This document shows, piece after piece, positions 23,817-34,450 of a stretch of 64,000 bases of DNA (position 1 is the stretch's first letter; every line of letters starts with the position of its first letter). The notes below the pieces were generated by a model. The model saw only the letters and a list, made by a program, of their open reading frames with translations, was not told the DNA's origin and searched no databases. Made by a program: the position numbers and the translations under genes. Source of the stretch: Heterobilharzia americana (lineage: Eukaryota; Platyhelminthes; Trematoda; Strigeidida; Schistosomatidae); the NCBI GenBank assembly GCA_944470555.2, contig OX104127.1, positions 130,201,113 through 130,265,112 of the forward strand, read 5' to 3'.

Positions 23817-25075
23817 ATCTAATATCTCTTATCTGGAATCATTTTAAACATGCGACTAGAAGTTATTGACGCGTTTATTAGCAAAAGGTTGACCAATTAT
23901 GCTATAAACTTGCTCTTTCTGTCCAGCATTGTGGTCGGTCTACCAACCTGATATTCAGTTAACGCTTACTACCGTTTATTCTAGTTTTTCCGTAGACCAT
24001 ACGGGTTTCCAATATTGTGATGGCATGTACAATGCACTTGTTCGTGTCTTCAAATCTTTCTAACACTAGTTCTGAGTTGAGTGGGTTAGACGAATCGTTT
24101 TGCATTTGTGCTTTATTGCTAATATATTGCTTAACGCGGACAGACATTTCTAGACTACCTGTCATAAAATGTGTGCTATCTCGATGATAGAAACTTATGG
24201 GGATCGTCTTTGTTTAGATAAGATGTCTATTTTCAAGTTAAGCTTAACTGTAAAATGGTTGAACTGTGATTCATTCCCAATTACTCAGATGCTATCCTTA
24301 AGTATACAAATTGTGCACTAGACTATAAACCTTATGTCAAGATTAGTGTTGCTATAATCTAACTGTTGAACCATCGGTTGGAAGCTTAAAGCTCAAGCCG
24401 TGAGCCCAACGTCCATGTTCAATACGAAATGATACCCTTACATAACCAAGTACTTTTTTTCGGAAGCGCTTCGCAGACTAATGCAAATCGTTCTTATGGA
24501 CAGATCTTGTTTGTATGTGTATTCATATAAGCCGAAACTTATTGTCTTCATTTCATTGACTAGAGAACTTGTTCTTGTGGATTTTTATCGATATTTCGCA
24601 TAGAATCAACAACACTTGTTTCTTTGTTATGAATAATCGTGATGTGTCAAGCGAGTGAGTTTTTCGGAGGTGATCTGAGGAACTCATTTACACTAAGATG
24701 TTTGTTAACTTTCAGTTACCCTTTGCACATCAGTCCGTAATGTGATTTAGGCTTAATCACTACGTTTCTACATGGATATTCTCATTGATAAATGATTGAT
24801 AATGCATGACCTCAGACTACATGTTAATGGATTCAGGTCTTCGAATAATTCTAATCAATACATCCGAAACTTTAAAAGTCCTTGCGAGTCCATACAGGTC
24901 TTTTTTCTTCCTGTTAGATGGCGTTTCTCTCTTTCTGCAATCTTTCTTAATATTACTTAGTGGTTACTGCGAATGGTTCATCTAAAATCCTACTTCCAGC
25001 AATGTCGACTCTGGATATGATATCGAAATTTCTGCTATGAGGTATTCTTTAGGACGAAATATATTCGGAAAAATT
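23817..25075. other. No gene seen
   Basis: AT-rich non-coding DNA between the RTE-A copy and the LLPH homologue. It includes the 3' flank of the latter. No conserved frame, RNA gene or repeat was recognised. Confidence 0.4.
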
Positions 25076-25418
25076 TTACAGTTTGGATTTCATGGATCGA
25101 GACCGTCTTTTCTGTATCTTTCTCATCCTCATTTGGCTTTTGCGTTCTCTTTTACTAAGCCATACTGGATACGTCCCATGTTCATCACTCATCACTTTGG
25201 GTAGCTTCTTTTGAACAACTAAGGAGGAAGTAGGAATATATGGAAAGCTTACTATCCATGTGATCCGAAATAACCGGTTGTGCTGGAGTAGTTGTATTAT
25301 CATTATCTTTATTTTTCCTAGTTAATTCCATCAATTGATCCTTCACTTTTTTAAAGCTTTTTTTACGTTTGATTGCACGAAACCGACGCTTCAGTTTACT
25401 TCTAACACTTTTGGCCAT
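25076..25418 (-). CDS. LLPH: LLPH homologue (LLP, basic nucleolar protein), one 34-nt intron
   Basis: Exon 1 (25,418-25,253) starts MAKSVRSKLKRRFRAIKRKK, the conserved basic head of LLPH (MAKS-RSK-KR--R--KRKK). After about 55 codons a canonical donor GTAAGC opens a 34-nt intron (25,252-25,219) that ends TTCCTCCTTAG. Exon 2 (25,218-25,076) reads IVQKKLPKV, then DEHGTYPVWLSKRERK, which corresponds to the DEHG-YP-W---R-RK block of the family, and ends in a basic tail KRRSRSMKSKL. The total is 102 residues against about 129 in human. Family members are small nucleolar proteins linked to ribosome assembly and neuronal growth; that role here is by homology only. The two halves lie in different frames and join only through the intron, which confirms the splice. 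No neighbour suggests an operon. Confidence 0.92.
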
Positions 25419-26675
25419 TAAAGTAGAATATTCCACTTAATCTGTACGTCGCGATAGGAAGTTGAGTGCTGAAGTTGATGGAAATATTTGTTTTGATAAG
25501 GATATCTAGAGAATAAAAGAAATTCAGAGTATAGTAATGAAAATGAAATACGAATAAAGTTAACAATGCTTGATAGAATACCGCGCTACAATGATAATTT
25601 TCATGCAACCCAGAGAGATATGAAGCTTTATGATCAAGAGTACTATTCCGAAATGAACGGGAATGAGAAAATATAGAGAACTGTGAGAATTTGTTAACGT
25701 ATATCCATTGCACTGATATACTTGCTTGTTGTTGGTGTAACTCGAATTTAGATAATATAGTTGTCATTAGTCTCAATGAAACCATTGGCAACACTTCAAG
25801 CTGTTCGACTAGCCTACTTTACATGCGACTTCAGAATTTCAAATGACTAATGGTTTCTTGTTGATCGACATGAGCAAGGGTCTGAAATGAACTTCCAGTG
25901 ATAAGATGTGCTGGTGGTGGTGAGCGTCAAGTAGTGGACACACGTAACTGGGTATTAGTAAACAGTCCTTAAATACAATAGGATGACGCTGTTATCGCTG
26001 GCAGCCTACGCAGTACGAAAAACATTTTGAGTATGTTCGTTACCAGTAGTTAGTAGTGCTTTAGAATGCGACTTCGACCAACACGTACCAGCTAAACGTC
26101 AGTTGCGTGCTGTGACCCTGTAGGAATTACGCGTAAAGTGATTGTCTTTGAAAAAATACTTAAGGGCTTGCAACTGAGTCATTTGAAAAATAGCTCACTA
26201 GCGGAGTGTTTATTATTTTTAGTTATGCAGTAGACTCATTTCGAATGGTTGAGAAAGCCGGCTGGTTTCCGAACAGACATCCGTATGCGAGAGCAGTTTG
26301 AAAACTACTTGCGTGTTAGGAGGCAGAGTGCGAGTGAATGTATATATATACCAAGAATGCTGAGGTCATAATGTTTTGTTGGTAAATGGTTATAGTTTGG
26401 AGGGTAATTCCTGATGATAAACAGGTCGAATGATCAACACGCTGGTTAGGAAATCGTTCCCAGCAAGAGTGCAACAATACAAATTGGCCAATAGCTTGGA
26501 AACCAGTATCCAGTGTGTGGGTCAATATTGTGTCTAGTCAGAGAATGAAGAGCTTTGGATGTTACTGTGAGCCACAACTTCGAGGCAACACATTATTGTA
26601 ATGCGGTTGCAGGCAAAGGACTCTGGATCCCGCGATCAGTTAACGGGTAACTTATCTAGGATCCTATAGCCTACC
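25419..26675. other. Upstream of LLPH homologue, no other gene seen
   Basis: It should contain the promoter of the minus-strand LLPH homologue. The 130-codon minus frame at 25,402-25,794 overlaps exon 1 in another frame and has no recognisable motif. Confidence 0.35.
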
Positions 26676-26860
26676 TGATTTACGTATTGGCTTAGGCAAT
26701 TGATTTTCAACTAGTGTATCACGGGTTTGAACACTGCTCCACCTGCCGAGATGCGGGCACCCAAGTAGTGTCATTAGTCCTCACACAATGTTTGTGGCTT
26801 ATAGCCCACTGCAAGTGGTTGCTGAGTGCATTTCCATTTCTTTGTGAGTTCGACCTGGGC
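26676..26860 (+). repeat. tRNA-like short repeat (SINE-like)
   Basis: It reads TATTGGCTTAGGCAATTG, then CACGGGTTTGAACACTGCTCC, GCACCCAAGTAGTGTCATTAG, CCTCACACAATG and GCTTATAGCCCACTGCAAGT (each given in part). The tail words agree with the copies at 50.3 and 52.5 kb. Confidence 0.6.
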
Positions 26861-27369
26861 AATACTTCATTTCGAATAATCCGTAGTGATAGATAGTCCT
26901 AGACTTGAGAGAGCAAACACTCTGAAATGCGTACGAAAGGTAGGTATTCAGTTAGTGAAAGAACTTCCCCACTTATGAGATAGGCAGCTTGAACCTTTAT
27001 CGATAATCGTATCGAAGGAAAAGAGGTGGTCTTATCTTGACGTCTCGGTGTACAGTACCCACACAATTTCAGTTCGAATAACTATACGGATGTTGATCTC
27101 ACTGATTCTTCTGCTCTTTTTGAAGCTCATTACCTCAGAAGCCATTACAAAGTCTCGAGTGATAAGGATAGTAGGCTACTAACCTACGTTAATCTTTGCA
27201 ATAATTTCTGTGAAGACCCAAGTTTTCCTGCGGTGTAAATACCGGAGCTGCTACCACCTGTTCCGGTAACAAATTTCAGTTATGGATCACAAGCCGCGGT
27301 CGAGTGAATTTCGAGTGCAGACCAGATCCTCTCAACAATTACTGTAGTGTTATGGTCTATACACAGCTT

Positions 27370-27610
27370 TCAAAAGTTCTGATCAAGTTACCCTACTCCA
27401 TATAAGTTAGACCTTACTTGGGATACTGCACTTGGACAGCCAGGCTAAGTCTACAAAGGGGTACCGACGTATTTGAGCGTGTTAAAAGGACAGGCATTAA
27501 GCTTGTGGCCGGCTTTATTACGAAATACGATTAATTATACCGGGAAAAAATTCAGCCAATCTAACCGTGTCAACATTTTCGTCGGGCTATAGTAAACCTG
27601 ACGGACCAAA
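27370..27610 (+). mobile_element. CR1-like reverse transcriptase relic
   Basis: A degenerate carboxyl part of a CR1-like ORF2: VRPYLGYCTWTARLSLQRG, then TDVFERVKRTGIKLVAGF, with a stop and a frame break after it. The family pattern here is RPHLEYC ... LERVQRTGTK-VAGL. No other domain is preserved nearby. Confidence 0.6.
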
Positions 27611-30536
27611 TGCAGTGCACATCGGTCCATGAATCTGGTGAGACTAGAGGTACTGCATGTGGGCCGCCATGTTAGTCGGGTCTAACGTCAGACCAACAGA
27701 TTCAGATGTAGGACCAAACGTCCGGTCAGAGGATAGTTTCGCACAGGCATTTATACTACTCACATTTTGTTAGTAGGCTTATGTACATATGTGCACTCAT
27801 AAATTAAACAGATATACCCACTAAATCATCGAAAGATAGTTCTGCGAAGAAAATCCTTCCCAACAAATTCATTTTTAGAAGCTGTAAAACCGTGACGTAT
27901 TGCGATTTTCAATCATTCATTGTGTTTTTTTTTGAGTTCTATTTGTATTTGCATATTAAAGTGATATACTATAGTGTATACAGTAAAGTATACTGTATCA
28001 CGGTATGCTGTCATAGAATAACTTAGTATGGAACTACATTGTAGGGCCCCAATTCCATACTTACGATAGTGAGTTGTTTGAAACAGATACCTGCTTTTGT
28101 AAGCAAGGTAAAATTCTTCAAAATATACAGAAATCAAACGGAATCTGTAGAAAGTATTTGTGTAATAAGTTATTCGTTAGTTCAGGGGAGCATGATAGCA
28201 GTAAGTAACAACACTGTAATAAAACAGGTGTGTAATAATCTCGTGTGATATGAGCGACAGTCAGGAAATATAAATAGAATGTTAAAAATTTTCATTGTCA
28301 TAGAAGACATATGAGCAAACAATACTGTTTGCAATTGGCTTTCATCAGGCTTTACGCTAATATACATACGCTTTCCCGTACACAAAACGCTTAACAAACC
28401 CCTATATTTTCCTACTTGCTCCTACATACTTGGCAAGTTTTCTACGCCACGGACAAAATCGTATTGATTTTTAAACACAACGATTTGCAATTGCAATACA
28501 TGTGCAACTACAGCTTTTGAAAATAAATTCGTTGAAAAGGACTTCCGTCACTGAAATACTTGTCCGGCTTGCGTGTTAATATTACTATTATGAAACAGGC
28601 ATCTATCTCATAACAAATGTTTATTTTCTATCACAAAAAAACCTCTTCTCTATCAGAAAATGGAATCTCCCTATACATCGGGGGTTCTCGCGTACATGGA
28701 ATTGAAGTCTTGGGTGATGCTGTAGTACATGAGAATACGTTTTGTTGTAAATACGATGAGGAGATCATTGGTGCAACTAATTTTTTGAACTATCAATGAC
28801 TCAATGTAGCACATAATTTTCCAAACTTTATTGCTAATTGCTGCAAACATCTAATAAGTCAGGTAATGTAGTCAAGTTCTCCCAGTCCCAGTTGGAGCCG
28901 GAAACTGAGTAAATGAACTTACTCAATTTACCTTGAGCATCCTAAGGCATAAGACACTTCGGTAAACAAGCGTCAACCGCACAGAAGTACTGTCTATCGC
29001 AGATTTAGGAGTCTGTACGAGATGGTTAAGAGTTGCCTGAAGTCCGTGCTCATGGAAACATCGGTTTCAGTTCTGGATGCTTTTCATTCTAGTAAAAAAC
29101 CTAAGGGACAGGAAGTTTCTTCAAATTCACTTCCAGAAGCAAGCATGCAAGGTAACTTAGTTGTATTCCGTTCTATTTCACCATTCTCTTATAGCTTGGG
29201 ATAACTTTGGAATCTATAGATTTATCACCGCATAGTTGCATATGTTGACTGTATTGTCTTCGACCAGAAATTGCGTACAAGGCGGAGAAAGTTTGTGACG
29301 GCACTAAGCGATTTCGCACCATCCATGAAATAGTCATCTTGCACGCGCCCAACAATGTCATGCTGGAGAAAGGACAGCCTGATTTAATCACTGAACTATT
29401 TCAAGACATTCACATCACACTCAAACCATACAAGGGTCCGAAGCCACTTTACACCGATCTGTTTGACTCATCAACAATAGGTGTATTCGATGTCCACCAG
29501 ATTCCATTTCACAAACATTCAACAGCAACTGAAGATGCGGACTTCAAACTCGTCTATCTGCTTAGGGTGCACTTTGGCATTATACATATGCCACATATAT
29601 ACAAACTGGGACTTGTAAACAATAAACCAAAGTATCTAGTGGTGAAACATTGACATCATACTGTAAGCCATCAATACATATTTCACGAGGTTTCATTCTT
29701 TTCCTTACGATAGGGAATGCAGTGAGTAAGCGAATGTGCCTGATTCCTTTTATTATTAATTCCAGATAGAATCCAATAAGTTTATGGTTGTTTTTATTAT
29801 GAAATCCAAGCACTTCGCCATAACCACTTTCAATTGGTTTGCGAAACCGAATAAAATATGTTTCAAATATGTAATACCAGAGGACACAATGTCACGTTGA
29901 AGGGATGGGAACTAACGAAAGTTTAAGTACCCAGTGTCTTGGGTACGCAATCAAATAATAAACTACCATGTCAGATACACGTGAAGGTGCTGAAAAAGCT
30001 GTGCGTTCACGTCAGAAGGCTATGGAATTGACTTCTGCATCGACATCGTTTTCATTTGTCAGCACGGTTCCTATGCCAAAGTCAACCAGAAAAAGGTTTA
30101 CTAAATTTATTCGTCATTCTTATGAATTATCAGCAGCAGTGACTACTCTGACAAGGACTGTATTGGAGAGAAATACTCTCATCTACCATTGAAAGTTCAG
30201 TTTAAGTCCTTCCAATCGGATTATAGTAGTTGCAACTTATAAAGGTAAGCTACCACCAAACACTAATAATTATGATTGACAGATACACATCCAACATAAT
30301 GAGCAGTACGCTATTATCGTAAGTCATGACCTCTTACTTTATGCATGTATCGTTTAGGTCATCAATTCAGCCCACATCCGGTAGCAAAGTAGCCACAAAC
30401 AGCCACTTGAGAGTAATATCTTGCGCAACTTTACATTTCTATTCAAATCAAGCCATGAAGGCGTTAACATGTCCGCGCCACTGATGAGGGCACGTAGTAT
30501 CTCGATTTTGAGTAATTATTTCAATTTGCGACGCTA
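27611..30536. other. No supported gene; three unexplained open frames
   Basis: Three open frames look slightly more protein-like than their surroundings. One is at 28,989-29,150, with an AG before and GGTAACT after, as for an exon; its part reads SVLDAFHSSKKPKGQEV. One is at 29,291-29,653 and contains LPYKGPKPLYTDLFDSS-like sequence (TLKPYKGPKPLYTDLFDSS). One is at 29,968-30,192 and starts at a good ATG context with MSDTREGAEKAVRSRQKAME. None matches a family I know, and I cannot show they belong together. Confidence 0.25.
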
Positions 30537-33500
30537 GTATCATCATCAACATATGACCAGGCACTACTGCATAGCGGTCCGAGTTGCCACACCTCATATC
30601 AGTACATCAAGTAAAAAGGCAGTGAAGTGCAAGATGAAGATAAGAAAATTCAGTCAAAAGGAATATAAAGTACAAAAAGAGAGAAAGGAAGAGTGACAAA
30701 ATGGTGAGATTCGGTATAGTGTCGTTAAGATGAGGATAATGTGTGTATACATCTGCGCCACTGACATCGGTTCTGAAACATATCATCTAGAGTCTCCAAT
30801 CACTGGTTCCTCTTGTCCCACGGACCCCAACCACCTAATTCGCATCGCCCCACATGGTTCAAACCAACAGTCAAGGACTGCATACATTGGTGGAATGTTT
30901 TAGTCTGGCCACCTCGAGCCTTTTTCCAGCCTGGACCTACTTCAGGCAACATTGTATGAAAAGGCAATCGGCGGCTAGGCATACGTAATACGTATCCCAA
31001 CCATCTCAGTCGATGAAGTTCATAACCTCATCAACCGACTTACCTCTGCTCTCTAAAACTTTACTCCTGATTTCTGCGTTACTCACGTGGTGACACCACA
31101 GAATACGGCATATACTACGAAGGCAACGGTGGTCAAACACTTGAAGCCTTTTCATGTCTTTCACCTTCAATGGCCATGTCTCACAGCCATACAGTAGAAC
31201 AGAATGTACTGCTGTGCAGTACACGCACCCTTAATAGACAACCGGATATCATGGCGATGCCACAGGTGACGTAAGGCAACCGAGCCTTTTGTATCCGTGC
31301 AGAGATTTCATCGGCCACCGAGCCACCAGTCGAGAGCTGATCCTACCTCCCAGGTAAGTGAAGTGGTCGACACGCTCAATCAGTACACTCTATTGTTAGC
31401 CGTGGCACCGTTGAATACCAATCCTGGGGCTACAATTTGCATTTGGGTGGTGCGAAACGCATTCCAAACATTCTCAAATTCCCACTCAAAGTGTTCATCT
31501 TGTCAGCGTCTTCACCTAACAGGACTATGTCACCTGCATACTCTAGATCTAAAGAAAATTCACCTGTGATTAGGTCAACGTCTGTGTAATAAGGTGACGA
31601 GAGGGAAACCTCCATAAGAATATCTATGATAAAATTGAATAAGAATGGAGAGAGTGGTTACCCTTGACGGACACCACTCGATGAGTATAGCTCCCTGGAT
31701 AACTCAACATAGGCCCTAACACGCCCACAAGTGTTCGAGTAGAGAGCTTTCAATAAGGTGATGTACTTACTCGGCACGTTTTTCAGTGAGACATTGCCAT
31801 AAGACTTCTCGATCAACGGAGTCAAATGCCGCCTTCAGGTCGAGAAATACAGCTATTGTCGGGCGTCTGTAAGCATGCCTATGTTCCAGGACCTGGCGCA
31901 GTGTGAATATTTGGTCGATACATCCACGGCCAGGTCTAAAGCCTGCCTGGTTTTCTCGGGCTTGCTGTTCCCGAGCTCCACTCAGGCGTCGGAGAATTAT
32001 AGAACTTAGGATCTTAGACACTATGTTTGTCAGGCTGATTCCTCTGTGGTTATCACAAGAGGACTTCTCGCCTTTCTTGAAGACTGGGATGATCAGTGAC
32101 TTAGACCAGTCGGAGGGGATCGTATTTGATTCCCATATACTGGCTAACACTTCCGTTAGCCTGACTAAGAGAACTCTACCACCATTCTTGTATACCTCAG
32201 CAGGTAGTCCGTCTGGTCCTGCTGCCCTTCCCCGTTTCAGGCTACCTACCGCTTTCTCAACTTCTTCTAGTGTTGGGGGACCTGTCTCTATGTCCCATTC
32301 AGGGTCCGACTGGATAGCGGGCAGCGCAATGGTGGCTGGAGGCCAGTTAAACTGTTCCTCAAAGTGTTCTGCCCATCGTCCCAGTCGCCTTCCCTGCGAG
32401 TGAATCGCCGATCCGTCCTTCTCCGCTATAACCTCACTAACTGTTGTTGACCATTTCCCCCCAGTCTCCTTAATAAGTCTAAATAACTGTCTACTGTTAC
32501 CGATCGCCGCTGCCTTTTCCATCTCTTTAGCCTTTGCTGCCCACCACTGTTCACGATCGTTGCGCAGACTTTTCGTCAGTTTATTTTTAAGTTGCGCTCG
32601 CTCTTCATTGTACTCAGAGCCTGCAGGGATGCATTCACGTGCATCCATTAGTTTGGAAGAAGCTGCTGATATCCACTGGCTCTTTTTAGCCATTATCTTG
32701 GAGTCGGCTACAGTCTCCAGTGCTGCTTTTACAGTAGACTGAAGATGGCACCAAGCTTCTTCTGGATGAGTGACAGTCTTTTGTTCCGATAACTGCCTAG
32801 CCAACTTCTCACTGAACACGGCTTTGGTGTTTTCGTTGTCCAGCAGAACTCGTAGTGGTTTTGTTGCCAAATTTTTTCTACGTCCATTGAGACGCAGGCA
32901 TATACGTGCTCGGACCAACGCATGATCGCTGTCCAAACACGTACTCCAGAAGGAGCGGCAGTCTTCCACCGATCCTCTCCAGCGATGACTAATAGCAATG
33001 TGGTCTATCTGTGTCCATCGCTGAGTCGAGCTCGGTGGACGCCAGGTCAGACAGTGCCTTTCTTTATGTCTGAAATTTGTGCTGGCTAAAAATAGGCGGT
33101 TATCTGAGCATAGTTGTAATAGGCGATCACCGTTATCTGTACGTTCAGCTGGGATTCCGAAAGTGCCACCTAAGTGCCTTTCTGCCTCACTCAGTCTACC
33201 CACCTGTGCGTTGAGGTCACCTGCAACAACCACTACGTCCGAACGTTTGGCTTTCGAGAGGAGGTTAGACAGTTTATGGTAGAACTCGTCCTTCACTTCA
33301 TCCGAACTACAGTCAGTGGGTGCGTAAGCAGAGATTACAAAGAGACAACGGCGAGTCTCACTATTCCTTTTAGTTCTCACTGTGCCGTTCAGCCTCATAG
33401 CGCAGAGGCGACTATCAACTGGGATCCAGTCTAGTAGTGAGTTTTCTGCCCTGGTGCTTAATGCTATACCTACACCTGCAAGACCACGAGAGCTAGCTAT

Positions 33501-34450
33501 CGAATCTCCAGAAACTCGAAGGGTGAATTTTGCAGATTCACCAGATTGGTCAGGAGAGGTCAGGTGAATAACCACACTTGGGTCCTGTATGCGTGTCTCA
33601 CAAACACAGCACACATCCATGCCTCGAGTTGCTAGAGTCTTTGCCAACGAAGCCTGTTGGCCAATTTGACGGAGGGTGCGGACATTGAAGGCTCCAATAT
33701 GTAATTTGGAGCGTGGTTTAAGGAGACCAGGGACACTGTTCTGTGGACTCAGATCGTTGTCGAAGGCTGCAGAGGTAGGAGAAATTGAAGATGATGCAGC
33801 ATCATTAATTAAGAGACGTGAAGGAAGATTAGAAGGTAATGATGGAGGAGGAGGATAGCAGTCAGAAGAAACTTGGGTGCTGACAGAGTTGTGAGGGCGG
33901 TTGACACTTCCCGGCTGCCCACACCGTGGAAGGCTATTTCTTCTTAAGGTACCTGAAAGAGATTTGTGTGACCGCAGAGCCCATCGGACATCTGCTTGAG
34001 GCCTGTCACACCCAGCCTTTTGAGTATGATTATTTTGAATTTTTGTATTTTTGGGGCCGGATGAGCGAAAGGAAACGACAAGTGAACCAACACCGCCGGC
34101 CCGGCAGACCGTGGGGCGTGGTGGAGTGTGTTATTTTTGGGGCCGACCTTTTCTAACCCCCCCTTCCACTGAGAAGGCAGCATCAGCTTGGCACTGCTGG
34201 TCATCCAAGGGAAACACCTTACTGCTGTCACACCCCATCCAGCTAGCAGCAGTACGACTTCGCCCTCAGACCCCCATCATAGTATAGCAATTTACACTAT
34301 GACGGTAACTGCTTTTCGTCTAACCACTACCCAACAGACCTTTCTGGTATGGTAGGACCTCGAGGGAACAAGCGTTCCACCAGCATAGCTCGTTGGGTCA
34401 TTGTGATATGCAAGCCCGACCACCACGTCAAGGTAGCAGCTATCGGTCGG
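30537..34450 (-). mobile_element. RTE-A non-LTR retrotransposon, near full length
   Basis: It runs on the minus strand from a leader starting near 34,450 to a tail GTTGATGATGATA near 30,537. The leader (34,450-34,130) matches the isolated fragment at 55.7-56.0 kb. Then come the long frame with endonuclease and reverse transcriptase, a degenerate carboxyl part (31,760-30,720) and the 3' UTR. From 33,648 to 31,800 the copy is well preserved. From 31,800 to its 3' end it carries many changes, including YADD changed to YAGD. Its 5' end directly abuts another RTE-A copy in the same orientation. Confidence 0.9.
31767..34130 (-). pseudogene. RTE-A ORF2: endonuclease plus reverse transcriptase, frameshifted at motif B
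   Basis: The frame is open for 787 codons from a TAA at 34,133 to a stop at 31,767. The first in-frame ATG is at 33,620, but the first endonuclease block, GAFNVRTLRQ, is upstream of it, so the real start is unclear or not ATG. A Ser/Pro-rich leader precedes the endonuclease (NVRTLR, CETRIQD, VVVAGDLNAQVG, QIDHI, DSDHALVRA). A linker and the reverse transcriptase follow, as far as motif A (FLDLKAAFDSVD). After REVLWQCL a 2-nt loss shifts the frame into a stop. The rest of the enzyme can be followed in other frames and has YAGD in place of the catalytic YADD, so this copy cannot be an active source. Confidence 0.88.

Noticed and set aside
27886..27905. AACCGTGACG, like the schistosome spliced-leader start
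   Set aside because: The known leader starts AACCGTCACGG and continues differently; only a few bases agree and no Sm site follows.
31903..32403. Plus-strand frame of 166 codons, also seen at 22,023-22,436 on the minus strand
   Set aside because: It is the antisense of the RTE-A reverse transcriptase; it recurs only because the element recurs.
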